A DNA stretch of 64,000 nucleotides from Apostichopus japonicus (GCF_037975245.1 NC_092569.1:651001-715000), one strand, 5' to 3'; positions 36,540 to 52,400 are shown, numbered from the stretch's first letter. Translations and numbers: made by a program. The notes: generated from the letters alone by a model not told the origin.

Positions 36540-39500
36540 GTCGGGTCAAAAGTGGCATTCGACGAAGTTTTTGTCATTTAAATTAGATATGAAATGACGT
36601 CAAGATATGGTTATTAAATTTCATTTTCCACCAAAATATAAGTGTTTATACCACTCTTGTCACCTGGAAAGGTATCCAAAGGGCGCCACACACCACAGGA
36701 ACAATTTTGGGAAGAATTAAAAAAGTCGCGATTTTGGCCAAAATCGGACAAAATCATAAGGGTATAGCCTTATGAAATTGCCAATTTTGGGCCAAAAATG
36801 AAAGTTCTCAAATCTCTCCCAGAATACGTAGAAGGGACTCTCAGCACCCAGTAGGCGCTTCTGTCGGGTCAAAAGTGGCATTCGACGAAGTTTTTGTCAT
36901 TTAAATTAGATATGAAATGACGTCAAGATATGGTTATTAAATTTCATTTTTCCATCGAAATATAAGTGTTTATACAACTCTTGTCACCTGGAAAGGAATC
37001 CAAAGGGCGCCACACACCACAGGAACAATTTCGGGAAGAATTAAAAAAGTCGCGATTTTGGCCAAAATCGGACAAAATCATAAGGGTATAGCCTTATGAA
37101 ATTGGCAATTTTGGGCCAAAAATGAAAGTTCTCAAATCTCTCCCAGAATACGTAGAAGGGACTCTCAGCACCCAGTAGGCGCTTCTGTCGGGTCAAAAGT
37201 GGCATTCGACGAAGTTTTTGTCATTTAAATTAGATATGAAATGACGTCAAGATATGGTTATTAATATTTCCACCAAAATATAAGTGTTTATACCACTCTT
37301 GTCACCTGGAAAGGTATCCAAAGGGCGCCACACACCACAGGAACAGTTTTGGGAAGAATTAAAAAAGTCGCGATTTTGGCCAAAATCGGACAAAATCATA
37401 AGGCCTTATGGCCTTATGAAATATGGCCTTATGAAATGAAAATCATAAGTATAGCCTTATGAAATTGCCAATTTTGGGCCAAAAATGAAAGTTCTCAAAT
37501 CTCTCCCAGAATACGTAGAAGGGACTCTCAGCACCCAGTAGGCGCTTCTGTCGGGTCAAAAGTGGCATTCGACGAAGTTTTTGTCATTTAAATTAGATAT
37601 GAAATGACGTCAAGATATGGTTATTAAATTTCATTTTTCCACCGAAATATAAGTGTTTATACAACTCTTGTCACCTGGAAAGGAATCCAAAGGGCGCCAC
37701 ACACCACAGGAACAATTTTGGGAAGAATTAAAAAAGTCGCGATTTTGGCCAAAATCGGACAAAATCATAAGGGTATAGCCTTATGAAATTGGCAATTTTG
37801 GGCCAAAAATGAAAGTTCTCAAATCTCTTCCAGAATACGTAGAAGGGACTCCCAGCACCCAGTTAGACGCTTCTGTCGGGTCAAAAGTGGCATTCGACGA
37901 AGTTTTTGTCATTTAAATTAGATATGAAATGACGTCAAGATATGGTTATTAAATTTCATTTTCCACCAAAATATAAGTGTTTATACCACTCTTGTCACCT
38001 GGAAAGGTATCCAAAGGGCGCCACACATCACAGGAACAATTTTGGGAAGAATTAAAAATGTCGCGATTTTGGCCAAAATCGGACAAAATCATAAGTATAG
38101 CCTTATGAAATTGCCAATTTTGGGCCAAAAATGAAAGTTCTCAAATCTCTTCCAGAATACGTAGAAGGGACTCCCAGCACCCAGTAGACGCTTCTGTCGG
38201 GTCAAAAGTGGCATTCGACGAAGTTTTTGTCATTTAAATTAGATATGAAATGACGTCAAGATATGGTTATTAATATTTCCACCAAAATATAAGTGTTTAT
38301 ACCACTCTTGTCACCTGGAAAGGTATCCAAAGGGCGCCACACACCACAGGAACAATTTTGGGAAGAATTAAAAAAGTCGCGATTTTGGCCAAAATCGGAC
38401 AAAATCATAAGGGTATAGCCTTATGAAATTGGCAATTTTGGGCCAAAAATGAAAGTTCTCAAATCTCTCCCAGAATACGTAGAAGGGACTCTCAGCACCC
38501 AGTAGGCGCTTCTGTCGGGTCAAAAGTGGCATTCGACGAAGTTTTTGTCATTTAAATTAGATATGAAATGACGTCAAGATATGGTTATTAAATTTCATTT
38601 TTCCATCGAAATATAAGTGTTTATACAACTCTTGTCACCTGGAAAGGAATCCAAAGGGCGCCACACACCACAGGAACAATTTCGGGAAGAATTAAAAAAG
38701 TCGCGATTTTGGCCAAAATCGGACAAAATCATAAGGGTATAGCCTTATGAAATTGGCAATTTTGGGCCAAAAATGAAAGTTCTCAAATCTCTCCCAGAAT
38801 ACGTAGAAGGGACTCTCAGCACCCAGTAGGCGCTTCTGTCGGGTCAAAAGTGGCATTCGACGAAGTTTTTGTCATTTAAATTAGATATGAAATGACGTCA
38901 AGATATGGTTATTAATATTTCCACCAAAATATAAGTGTTTATACCACTCTTGTCACCTGGAAAGGTATCCAAAGGGCGCCACACACCACAGGAACAGTTT
39001 TGGGAAGAATTAAAAAAGTCGCGATTTTGGCCAAAATCGGACAAAATCATAAGGCCTTATGGCCTTATGAAATATGGCCTTATGAAATGAAAATCATAAG
39101 TATAGCCTTATGAAATTGCCAATTTTGGGCCAAAAATGAAAGTTCTCAAATCTCTCCCAGAATACGTAGAAGGGACTCTCAGCACCCAGTAGGCGCTTCT
39201 GTCGGGTCAAAAGTGGCATTCGACGAAGTTTTTGTCATTTAAATTAGATATGAAATGACGTCAAGATATGGTTATTAAATTTCATTTTTCCACCGAAATA
39301 TAAGTGTTTATACAACTCTTGTCACCTGGAAAGGAATCCAAAGGGCGCCACACACCACAGGAACAATTTTGGGAAGAATTAAAAAAGTCGCGATTTTGGC
39401 CAAAATCGGACAAAATCATAAGGGTATAGCCTTATGAAATTGGCAATTTTGGGCCAAAAATGAAAGTTCTCAAATCTCTTCCAGAATACGTAGAAGGGAC

Positions 39501-39843
39501 TCCCAGCACCCAGTTAGACGCTTCTGTCGGGTCAAAAGTGGCATTCGACGAAGTTTTTGTCATTTAAATTAGATATGAAATGACGTCAAGATATGGTTAT
39601 TAAATTTCATTTTCCACCAAAATATAAGTGTTTATACCACTCTTGTCACCTGGAAAGGTATCCAAAGGGCGCCACACATCACAGGAACAATTTTGGGAAG
39701 AATTAAAAATGTCGCGATTTTGGCCAAAATCGGACAAAATCATAAGTATAGCCTTATGAAATTGCCAATTTTGGGCCAAAAATGAAAGTTCTCAAATCTC
39801 TTCCAGAATACGTAGAAGGGACTCCCAGCACCCAGTAGACGCT
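36540..39843 (+). repeat. Higher-order repeat of 1651 bp, two tandem copies
   Basis: Marker variants recur at exactly 1651 bp: tccatcgaaa at 36951 and 38602, aatcataagtatagcc at 37441 and 39092, and attaaaaatgtcgcg at 38051 and 39702. 1651 = 359 + 4 x 323, so the unit is one long plus four short monomers. The first two markers also occur 7213 bp earlier (29738 and 30228), an older copy. Confidence 0.9.
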
Positions 39844-40159
39844 TCTGTCGGGTCAAAAGTGGCATTCGACGAAGTTTTTGTCATTTAAATTAGATATGAA
39901 ATGACGTCAAGATATGGTTATTAATATTTCCACCAAAATATAAGTGTTTATACCACTCTTGTCACCTGGAAAGGTATCCAAAGGGCGCCACACACCACAG
40001 GAACAATTTTGGGAAGAATTAAAAAAGTCGCGATTTTGGCCAAAATCGGACAAAATCATAAGGGTATAGCCTTATGAAATTGGCAATTTTGGGCCAAAAA
40101 TGAAAGTTCTCAAATCTCTCCCAGAATACGTAGAAGGGACTCTCAGCACCCAGTAGGCG

Positions 40160-40237
40160 CTTCTGTCGGGTCAAAAGTGGCATTCGACGAAGTTTTTGTC
40201 ATTTAAATTAGATATGAAATGACGTCAAGATATGGCG
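40160..40237 (+). repeat. Truncated monomer, 78 bp
   Basis: gacgtcaagatatgg is joined directly to cgcttctgtcgg, restarting the monomer after 78 bp. I saw this junction only once, so it arose after, or was not included in, the large block duplications. Confidence 0.85.
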
Positions 40238-43200
40238 CTTCTGTCGGGTCAAAAGTGGCATTCGACGAAGTTTTTGTCATTTAAATTAGATATGAAATGA
40301 CGTCAAGATATGGTTATTAAATTTCATTTTTCCACCAAAATATAAGTGTTTATACAACTCTTGTCACCTGGAAAGGAATCCAAAGGGCGCCACACACCAC
40401 AGGAACAATTTCGGGAAGAATTAAAAAAGTCGCGATTTTGGCCAAAATCGGACAAAATCATAAGGGTATAGCCTTATGAAATTGGCAATTTTGGGCCAAA
40501 AATGAAAGTTCTCAAATCTCTCCCAGAATACGTAGAAGGGACTCTCAGCACCCAGTAGACGCTTCTGTCGGGTCAAAAGTGGCATTCGACGAAGTTTTTG
40601 TCATTTAAATTAGATATGAAATGACGTCAAGATATGGTTATTAAATTTCATTTTTCCACCGAAATATAAGTGTTTATACAACTCTTGTCACCTGGAAAGG
40701 AATCCAAAGGGCGCCACACACCACAGGAACAATTTTGGGAAGAATTAAAAAAGTCGCGATTTTGGCCAAAATCGGACAAAATCATAAGGGTATAGCCTTA
40801 TGAAATTGGCAATTTTGGGCCAAAAATGAAAGTTCTCAAATCTCTTCCAGAATACGTAGAAGGGACTCCCAGCACCCAGTTAGACGCTTCTGTCAGGTCA
40901 AAAGTGGCATTCGACGAATTTTTTGTCATTTAAATCAGATATGAAATAACGTCAAGATATGGTTATTAAATTTCATTTTTCCACCGAAATATAAGTGTTT
41001 ATACAACTCTTGTCACCTGGAAAGGAATCCAAAGGGCGCCACACACCACAGGAACAATTTTGGGAAGAATTAAAAAAGTCGCGATTTTGGCCAAAATCGG
41101 ACAAAATCATAAGGCCTTATGGCCTTATGAAATATGGCCTTATGAAATGAAAATCATAAGGCCTTATGAAATTGCCAATTTTGGGCCAAAAATGAAAGTT
41201 CTCAAATCTCTTCCAGAATACGTAGAAGGGACTCCCAGCACCCAGTAGACGCTTCTGTCGGGTCAAAAGTGGCATTCGACGAAGTTTTTGTCATTTAAAT
41301 TAGATATGAAATGACGTCAAGATATGGTTATTAAATTTCATTTTCCACCAAAATATAAGTGTTTATACCACTCTTGTCACCTGGAAAGGTATCCAAAGGG
41401 CGCCACACATCACAGGAACAATTTTGGGAAGAATTAAAAAAGTCGCGATTTTGGCCAAAATCGGACAAAATCATAAGGCCTTATGAAATTGGCAATTTTG
41501 GGCCAAAAATGAAAGTTCTCAAATCTCTTCCAGAATACGTAGAAGGGACTCCCAGCACCCAGTAGACGCTTCTGTCGGGTCAAAAGTGGCATTCGACGAA
41601 GTTTTTGTCATTTAAATTAGATATGAAATGACGTCAAGATATGGTTATTAAATTTCATTTTCCACCAAAATATAAGTGTTTATACCACTCTTGTCACCTG
41701 GAAAGGTATCCAAAGGGCGCCACACATCACAGGAACAATTTTGGGAAGAATTAAAAAAGTCGCGATTTTGGCCAAAATCGGACAAAATCATAAGGCCTTA
41801 TGGCCTTATGAAATATGGCCTTATGAAATGAAAATCATAAGGCCTTATGAAAAGGAATCCAAAGGGCGCCACACACCACAGGAACAATTTCGGGAAGAAT
41901 TAAAAAAGTCGCGATTTTGGCCAAAATCGGACAAAATCATAAGGGTATAGCCTTATGAAATTGCCAATTTTGGGCCAAAAATGAAAGTTCTCAAATCTCT
42001 TCCAGAATACGTAGAAGGGACTCCCAGCACCCAGTAGACGCTTCTGTCGGGTCAAACGTGGCATTCGACGAAGTTTTTGTCATATAAATTAGATATGAAA
42101 TGACGTCAGATATGGTTATTAAATTTCATTTTCCACCAAAATATAAGTGTTTATACCACTCTTGTCACCTGGAAAGGTATCCAAAGGGCGCCACACATCA
42201 CAGGAACAATTTTGGGAAGAATTTAAAAAGTCGCGATTTTGGCCAAAATCGGACAAAATCATAAGGGTATAGCCTTATGAAATTGCCAATTTTGGGCCAA
42301 AAATGAAAGTTCTCAAATCTCTTCCAGAATACGTAGAAGGGACTCCCAACACCCAGTAGACGCTTCTGTCGGGTCAAAATATAGCCTTATGAAATTGCCA
42401 ATTTTGGGCCAAAAATGAAAGTTCTCAAATCTCTTCCAGAATACGTAGAAGGGACTCCCAGCACCCAGTAGACGCTTCTGTCGGGTCAAAAGTGGCATTC
42501 GACGAAGTTTTTGTCATTTAAATTAGATATGAAATGACGTCAGATATGGTTGTTAAATTTCATTTTCCACCAAAATATAAGTGTTTATACCACTCTTGTC
42601 ACCTGGAAAGGTATCCAAAGGGCGCCACACATCACAGGAACAGTTTTGGGAAGAATTTAAAAAGTCCCGATTTTGGCCAAAATCGGACAAAATCATAAGG
42701 GTATAGCCTTATGAAATTGCCAATTTTGGGCCAAAAATGAAAGTTCTCAAATCTCTTCCAGAATACGTAGAAGGGACTCCCAGCACCCAGTAGACGCTTC
42801 TGTCGGGTCAAAAGTGGCATTCGACGAAGTTTTTGTCATTTAAATTAGATATGAAATGACGTCAGATATGGTTATTAAATTTCATTTTCCACCAAAATAT
42901 AAGTGTTTATACCACTCTTGTCACCTGGAAAGGTATCCAAAGGGCGCCACACATCACAGGAACAGTTTTGGGAAGAATTTAAAAAGTCCCGATTTTGGCC
43001 AAAATCGGACAAAATCATAAGGGTATAGCCTTATGAAATTGCCAATTTTGGGCCAAAAATGAAAGTTCTCAAATCTCTTCCAGAATACGTAGAAGGGACT
43101 CCCAGCACCCAGTAGACGCTTCTGTCGGGTCAAAAGTGGCATTCGACGAAGTTTTTGTCATTTAAATTAGATATGAAATGACGTCAAGATATGGTTATTA

Positions 43201-44570
43201 ATATTTCCACCAAAATATAAGTGTTTATACCACTCTTGTCACCTGGAACGGCATCCAAAGGGCGCCACACACCACAGGAACAATTTCGGGAAGAATTTAA
43301 GAAGTCGCGATTTTGGCCAAAATCGGACAAAATCATAAGGGTATAGCCTTATGAAATTGGCAATTTTGGGCCAAAAATGAAAGTTCTCAAATCTCTCCCA
43401 GAATACGTAGAAGGGACTCTCAGCACCCAGTAGGCGCTTCTGTCGGGTCAAAAGTGGCATTCGACGAAGTTTTTGTCATTTAAATTAGATATGAAATGAC
43501 GTCAAGATATGGTTATTAAATTTCATTTTTCCACCGAAATATAAGTGTTTATACAACTCTTGTCACCTGGAAAGGAATCCAAAGGGCGCCACACACCACA
43601 GGAACAATTTTGGGAAGAATTAAAAAAGTCGCGATTTTGGCCAAAATCGGACAAAATCATAAGGGTATAGCCTTATGAAATTGGCAATTTTGGGCCAAAA
43701 ATGAAAGTTCTCAAATCTCTTCCAGAATACGTAGAAGGGACTCCCAGCACCCAGTTAGACGCTTCTGTCAGGTCAAAAGTGGCATTCGACGAAGTTTTTG
43801 TCATTTAAATCAGATATGAAATGACGTCAAGATATGGTTATTAAATTTCATTTTTCCACCGAAATATAAGTGTTTATACAACTCTTGTCACCTGGAAAGG
43901 AATCCAAAGGGCGCCACACACCACAGGAACAATTTTGGGAAGAATTAAAAAAGTCGCGATTTTGGCCAAAATCGGACAAAATCATAAGGGTATAGCCTTA
44001 TGAAATTGGCAATTTTGGGCCAAAAATGAAAGTTCTCAAATCTCTTCCAGAATACGTAGAAGGGACTCCCAGCACCCAGTTAGACGCTTCTGTCGGGTCA
44101 AAAGTGGCATTCGACGAAGTTTTTGTCATTTAAATTAGATATGAAATGACGTCAAGATATGGTTATTAAATTTCATTTTCCACCAAAATATAAGTGTTTA
44201 TACCACTCTTGTCACCTGGAAAGGTATCCAAAGGGCGCCACACATCACAGGAACAATTTTGGGAAGAATTAAAAAAGTCGCGATTTTGGCCAAAATCGGA
44301 CAAAATCATAAGGCCTTATGAAATTGGCAATTTTGGGCCAAAAATGAAAGTTCTCAAATCTCTTCCAGAATACGTAGAAGGGACTCCCAGCACCCAGTAG
44401 ACGCTTCTGTCGGGTCAAAAGTGGCATTCGACGAAGTTTTTGTCATTTAAATTAGATATGAAATGACGTCAAGATATGGTTATTAATATTTCCACCAAAA
44501 TATAAGTGTTTATACCACTCTTGTCACCTGGAAAGGAATCCAAAGGGCGCCACACACCACAGGAACAGTT

Positions 44571-46410
44571 TTGGGAAGAATTAAAAAAGTCGCGATTTTG
44601 GCCAAAATCGGACAAAATCATAAGGCCTTATGGCTTTATGAAATATGGCCTTATGAAATGAAAATCATAAGGCCTTATGAAATTGCCAATTTTGGGCCAA
44701 AAATGAAAGTTCTCAAATCTCTTCCAGAATACGTAGAAGGGACTCCCAGCACCCAGTAGACGCTTCTGTCGGGTCAAAAGTGGCATTCGACGAAGTTTTT
44801 GTCATTTAAATTAGATATGAAATGACGTCAAGATATGGTTATTAATATTTCCACCAAAATATAAGTGTTTATACCACTCTTGTCACCTGGAAAGGTATCC
44901 AAAGGGCGCCACACACCACAGGAACAATATTGGGAAGAATTAAAAAAGTCGCGATTTTGGCCAAAATCGGACAAAATCATAAGGGTATAGCCTTATGAAA
45001 TTGGCAATTTTGGGCCAAAAATGAAAGTTCTCAAATCTCTCCCAGAATACGTAGAAGGGACTCTCAGCACCCAGTAGGCGCTTCTGTCGGGTCAAAAGTG
45101 GCATTCGACGAAGTTTTTGTCATTTAAATTAGATATGAAATGACGTCAAGATATGGTTATTAAATTTCATTTTTCCACCGAAATATAAGTGTTTATACAT
45201 TTCTTGTCACCTGGAAAGGAATCCAAAGGGCGCCACACACCACAGGAACAATTTCGGGAAGAATTAAAAAAGTCGCGATTTTGGCCAAAATCGGACAAAA
45301 TCATAAGGGTATAGCCTTATGAAATTGGCAATTTTGGGCCAAAAATGAAAGTTCTCAAATCTCTCCCAGAATACGTAGAAGGGACTCTCAGCACCCAGTA
45401 GGCGCTTCTGTCGGGTCAAAAGTGGCATTCGACGAAGTTTTTGTCATTTAAATTAGATATGAAATGACGTCAAGATATGGTTATTAAATTTCATTTTTCC
45501 ACCGAAATATAAGTGTTTATACAACTCTTGTTACCTGGAAAGGAATCCAAAGGGCGCCACACACCACAGGAACAATTTCGGGAAGAACTAAAAAAGTCGC
45601 GATTTTGGCCAAAATCGGACAAAATCATAAGGGCCTTATGAAATTGGCCTTATGAAATTGGCAATTTTGGGCCAAAAATGAAAGTTCTCAAATCTCTTCC
45701 AGAATACGTAGAAGGGACTCCCAGCACCCAGTAGACGCTTCTGTCGGGTCAAAAGTGGCATTCGACGAAGTTTTTGTCATTTAAATTAGATATGAAATGA
45801 CGTCAAGATATGGTTATTAAATTTCATTTTCCACCAAAATATAAGTGTTTATACCACTCTTGTCACCTGGAAAGGTATCCAAAGGGCGCCACACATCACA
45901 GGAACAATTTTGGGAAGAATTAAAAAAGTCGCGATTTTGGCCAAAATCGGACAAAATCATAAGGCCTTATGAAATTGGCAATTTTGGGCCAAAAATGAAA
46001 GTTCTCAAATCTCTTCCAGAATACGTAGAAGGGACTCCCAGCACCCAGTAGACGCTTCTGTCGGGTCAAAAGTGGCATTCGACGAAGTTTTTGTCATTTA
46101 AATTAGATATGAAATGACGTCAAGATATGGTTATTAATATTTCCACCAAAATATAAGTGTTTATACCACTCTTGTCACCTGGAAAGGTATCCAAAGGGCG
46201 CCACACACCACAGGAACAGTTTTGGGAAGAATTAAAAAAGTCGCGATTTTGGCCAAAATCGGACAAAATCATGAGGCCTTATGGCCTTATGAAATATGGC
46301 CTTATGAAATGAAAATCATAAGGCCTTATGAAATTGGCAATTTTGGGCCAAAAATGAAAGTTCTCAAATCTCTCCCAGAATACGTAGAAGGGACTCTCAG
46401 CACCCAGTAG
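44571..46410 (+). repeat. Block repeated at +13450 (58.0-59.9 kb)
   Basis: Private variants keep a constant 13450-bp offset: ggaacaatattggg at 44921 and 58371, gtttatacatttcttg at 45191 and 58641, ttacctgg at 45531 and 58981, and the long monomers at 44571/58021 and 46222/59672. Confidence 0.9.
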
Positions 46411-49400
46411 GCGCTTCTGTCGGGTCAAAAGTGGCATTCGACGAAGTTTTTGTCATTTAAATTAGATATGAAATGACGTCAAGATATGGTTATTAAATTT
46501 CATTTTTCCACCGAAATATAAGTGTTTATACAACTCTTGTCACCTGGAAAGGAATCCAAAGGGCGCCACACACCACAGGAACAATTTCGGGAAGAATTAA
46601 AAAAGTCGCGATTTTGGCCAAAATCGGACAAAATCATAAGGGCCTTATGAAATTGGCCTTATGAAATTGGCAATTTTGGGCCAAAAATGAAAGTTCTCAA
46701 ATCTCTTCCAGAATACGTAGAAGGGACTCCCAGCACCCAGTAGACGCTTCTGTCGGGTCAAAAGTGGCATTCGACGAAGTTTTTGTCATTTAAATTAGAT
46801 ATGAAATGACGTCAAGATATGGTTATTAATATTTCCACCAAAATATAAGTGTTTATACCACTCTTGTCACCTGGAAAGGTATCCAAAGGGCGCCACACAC
46901 CACAGGAACAGTTTTGGGAAGAATTAAAAAAGTCGCGATTTTGGCCAAAATCGGACAAAATCATAAGGCCTTATGGCCTTATGAAATATGGCCTTATGAA
47001 ATGAAAATCATAAGGCCTTATGAAATTGCCAATTTTGGGCCAAAAATGAAAGTTCTCAAATCTCTCCCAGAATACGTAGAAGGGACTCTCAGCACCCAGT
47101 AGGCGCTTCTGTCGGGTCAAAAGTGGCATTCGACGAAGTTTTTGTCATTTAAATTAGATATGAAATGACGTCAAGATATGGTTATTAAATTTCATTTTTC
47201 CACCGAAATATAAGTGTTTATACAACTCTTGTCACCTGGAAAGGAATCCAAAGGGCGCCACACACCACAGGAACAATTTCGGGAAGAATTAAAAAAGTCG
47301 CGATTTTGGCCAAAATCGGACAAAATCATAAGGGCCTTATGAAATTGGCCTTATGAAATTGGCAATTTTGGGCCAAAAATGAAAGTTCTCAAATCTCTTC
47401 CAGAATACGTAGAAGGGACTCCCAGCACCCAGTAGACGCTTCTGTCGGGTCAAAAGTGGCATTCGACGAAGTTTTTGTCATTTAAATTAGATATGAAATG
47501 ACGTCAAGATATGGTTATTAAATTTCATTTTCCACCAAAATATAAGTGTTTATACCACTCTTGTCACCTGGAAAGGTATCCAAAGGGCGCCACACATCAC
47601 AGGAACAATTTTGGGAAGAATTAAAAAAGTCGCGATTTTGGCCAAAATCGGACAAAATCATAAGGCCTTATGAAATTGGCAATTTTGGGCCAAAAATGAA
47701 AGTTCTCAAATCTCTTCCAGAATACGTAGAAGGGACTCCCAGCACCCAGTAGACGCTTCTGTCGGGTCAAAAGTGGCATTCGACGAAGTTTTTGTCATTT
47801 AAATTAGATATGAAATGACGTCAAGATATGGTTATTAATATTTCCACCAAAATATAAGTGTTTATACCACTCTTGTCACCTGGAAAGGTATCCAAAGGGC
47901 GCCACACACCACAGGAACAGTTTTGGGAAGAATTAAAAAAGTCGCGATTTTGGCCAAAATCGGACAAAATCATAAGGCCTTATGGCCTTATGAAATATGG
48001 CCTTATGAAATGAAAATCATAAGGCCTTATGAAATTGCCAATTTTGGGCCAAAAATGAAAGTTCTCAAATCTCTTCCAGAATACGTAGAAGGGACTCCCA
48101 GCACCCAGTAGACGCTTCTGTCGGGTCAAAAGTGGCATTCGACGAAGTTTTTGTCATTTAAATTAGATATCAAAGACGTCAAGATATGGTTATTAATTTT
48201 TCCACCGAAATATAAGTGTTTATACAACTCTTGTCACCTGGAAAGGAATCCAAAGGGCGCCACACACCACAGGAACAATTTTGGGAAGAATTAAAAAAGT
48301 CGCGATTTTGGCCAAAATCGGACAAAATCATAAGGGTATAGCCTTATGAAATTGGCAATTTTGGGCCAAAAATGAAAGTTCTCAAATCTCTTCCAGAATA
48401 CGTAGAAGGGACTCCCAGCACCCAGTTAGACGCTTCTGTCGGGTCAAAAGTGGCATTCGACGAAGTTTTTGTCATTTAAATTAGATATGAAATGACGTCA
48501 AGATATGGTTATTAAATTTCATTTTCCACCAAAATATAAGTGTTTATACCACTCTTGTCACCTGGAAAGGTATCCAAAGGGCGCCACACATCACAGGAAC
48601 AATTTTGGGAAGAATTAAAAAAGTCGCGACTTTGGCCAAAATCGGACAAAATCATAAGTATAGCCTTATGAAATTGCCAATTTTGGGCCAAAAATGAAAG
48701 TTCTCAAATCTCTTCCAGAATACGTAGAAGGGACTCCCAGCACCCAGTAGACGCTTCTGTCGGGTCAAAAGTGGCATTCGACGAAGTTTTTGTCATTTAA
48801 ATTAGATATGAAATGACGTCAAGATATGGTTATTAATATTTCCACCAAAATATAAGTGTTTATACCACTCTTGTCACCTGGAAAGGTATCCAAAGGGCGC
48901 CACACATCACAGGAACAATTTTGGGAAGAATTAAAAAAGTCGCGATTTTGGCCAAAATCGGACAAAATCATAAGGGTATAGCCTTATGAAATTGGCAATT
49001 TTGGGCCAAAAATGAAAGTTCTCAAATCTCTCCCAGAATACGTAGAAGGGACTCTCAGCACCCAGTAGGCGCTTCTGTCGGGTCAAAAGTGGCATTCGAC
49101 GAAGTTTTTGTCATTTAAATTAGATATGAAATGACGTCAAGATATGGTTATTAAATTTCATTTTTCCACCGAAATATAAGTGTTTATACAACTCTTGTCA
49201 CCTGGAAAGGAATCCAAAGGGCGCCACACACCACAGGAACAATTTTGGGAAGAATTAAAAAAGTCGCGATTTTGGCCAAAATCGGACAAAATCATAAGGC
49301 CTTATGAAATTGGCAATTTTGGGCCAAAAATGAAAGTTCTCAAATCTCTTCCAGAATACGTAGAAGGGACTCCCAGCACCCAGTAGACGCTTCTGTCGGG

Positions 49401-52400
49401 TCAAAAGTGGCATTCGACGAAGTTTTTGTCATTTAAATTAGATATGAAATGACGTCAAGATATGGTTATTAATATTTCCACCAAAATATAAGTGTTTATA
49501 CCACTCTTGTCACCTGGAAAGGTATCCAAAGGGCGCCACACACCACAGGAACAGTTTTGGGAAGAATTAAAAAAGTCGCGATTTTGGCCAAAATCGGACA
49601 AAATCATGAGGCCTTATGGCCTTATGAAATATGGCCTTATGAAATGAAAATCATAAGGCCTTATGAAATTGGCAATTTTGGGCCAAAAATGAAAGTTCTC
49701 AAATCTCTCCCAGAATACGTAGAAGGGACTCTCAGCACCCAGTAGGCGCTTCTGTCGGGTCAAAAGTGGCATTCGACGAAGTTTTTGTCATTTAAATTAG
49801 ATATGAAATGACGTCAAGATATGGTTATTAAATTTCATTTTTCCACCGAAATATAAGTGTTTATACAACTCTTGTCACCTGGAAAGGAATCCAAAGGGCG
49901 CCACACACCACAGGAACAATTTCGGGAAGAATTAAAAAAGTCGCGATTTTGGCCAAAATCGGACAAAATCATAAGGGCCTTATGAAATTGGCCTTATGAA
50001 ATTGGCAATTTTGGGCCAAAAATGAAAGTTCTCAAATCTCTTCCAGAATACGTAGAAGGGACTCCCAGCACCCAGTAGACGCTTCTGTCGGGTCAAAAGT
50101 GGCATTCGACGAAGTTTTTGTCATTTAAATTAGATATGAAATGACGTCAAGATATGGTTATTAATATTTCCACCAAAATATAAGTGTTTATACCACTCTT
50201 GTCACCTGGAAAGGTATCCAAAGGGCGCCACACACCACAGGAACAGTTTTGGGAAGAATTAAAAAAGTCGCGATTTTGGCCAAAATCGGACAAAATCATA
50301 AGGCCTTATGGCCTTATGAAATATGGCCTTATGAAATGAAAATCATAAGGCCTTATGAAATTGCCAATTTTGGGCCAAAAATGAAAGTTCTCAAATCTCT
50401 CCCAGAATACGTAGAAGGGACTCTCAGCACCCAGTAGGCGCTTCTGTCGGGTCAAAAGTGGCATTCGACGAAGTTTTTGTCATTTAAATTAGATATGAAA
50501 TGACGTCAAGATATGGTTATTAAATTTCATTTTTCCACCGAAATATAAGTGTTTATACAACTCTTGTCACCTGGAAAGGAATCCAAAGGGCGCCACACAC
50601 CACAGGAACAATTTCGGGAAGAATTAAAAAAGTCGCGATTTTGGCCAAAATCGGACAAAATCATAAGGGCCTTATGAAATTGGCCTTATGAAATTGGCAA
50701 TTTTGGGCCAAAAATGAAAGTTCTCAAATCTCTTCCAGAATACGTAGAAGGGACTCCCAGCACCCAGTAGACGCTTCTGTCGGGTCAAAAGTGGCATTCG
50801 ACGAAGTTTTTGTCATTTAAATTAGATATGAAATGACGTCAAGATATGGTTATTAAATTTCATTTTCCACCAAAATATAAGTGTTTATACCACTCTTGTC
50901 ACCTGGAAAGGTATCCAAAGGGCGCCACACATCACAGGAACAATTTTGGGAAGAATTAAAAAAGTCGCGATTTTGGCCAAAATCGGACAAAATCATAAGG
51001 CCTTATGAAATTGGCAATTTTGGGCCAAAAATGAAAGTTCTCAAATCTCTTCCAGAATACGTAGAAGGGACTCCCAGCACCCAGTAGACGCTTCTGTCGG
51101 GTCAAAAGTGGCATTCGACGAAGTTTTTGTCATTTAAATTAGATATGAAATGACGTCAAGATATGGTTATTAATATTTCCACCAAAATATAAGTGTTTAT
51201 ACCACTCTTGTCACCTGGAAAGGTATCCAAAGGGCGCCACACACCACAGGAACAGTTTTGGGAAGAATTAAAAAAGTCGCGATTTTGGCCAAAATCGGAC
51301 AAAATCATAAGGCCTTATGGCCTTATGAAATATGGCCTTATGAAATGAAAATCATAAGGCCTTATGAAATTGCCAATTTTGGGCCAAAAATGAAAGTTCT
51401 CAAATCTCTTCCAGAATACGTAGAAGGGACTCCCAGCACCCAGTAGACGCTTCTGTCGGGTCAAAAGTGGCATTCGACGAAGTTTTTGTCATTTAAATTA
51501 GATATCAAAGACGTCAAGATATGGTTATTAATTTTTCCACCGAAATATAAGTGTTTATACAACTCTTGTCACCTGGAAAGGAATCCAAAGGGCGCCACAC
51601 ACCACAGGAACAATTTTGGGAAGAATTAAAAAAGTCGCGATTTTGGCCAAAATCGGACAAAATCATAAGGGTATAGCCTTATGAAATTGGCAATTTTGGG
51701 CCAAAAATGAAAGTTCTCAAATCTCTTCCAGAATACGTAGAAGGGACTCCCAGCACCCAGTTAGACGCTTCTGTCGGGTCAAAAGTGGCATTCGACGAAG
51801 TTTTTGTCATTTAAATTAGATATGAAATGACGTCAAGATATGGTTATTAAATTTCATTTTCCACCAAAATATAAGTGTTTATACCACTCTTGTCACCTGG
51901 AAAGGTATCCAAAGGGCGCCACACATCACAGGAACAATTTTGGGAAGAATTAAAAAAGTCGCGACTTTGGCCAAAATCGGACAAAATCATAAGTATAGCC
52001 TTATGAAATTGCCAATTTTGGGCCAAAAATGAAAGTTCTCAAATCTCTTCCAGAATACGTAGAAGGGACTCCCAGCACCCAGTAGACGCTTCTGTCGGGT
52101 CAAAAGTGGCATTCGACGAAGTTTTTGTCATTTAAATTAGATATGAAATGACGTCAAGATATGGTTATTAATATTTCCACCAAAATATAAGTGTTTATAC
52201 CACTCTTGTCACCTGGAAAGGTATCCAAAGGGCGCCACACATCACAGGAACAATTTTGGGAAGAATTAAAAAAGTCGCGATTTTGGCCAAAATCGGACAA
52301 AATCATAAGGGTATAGCCTTATGAAATTGGCAATTTTGGGCCAAAAATGAAAGTTCTCAAATCTCTCCCAGAATACGTAGAAGGGACTCTCAGCACCCAG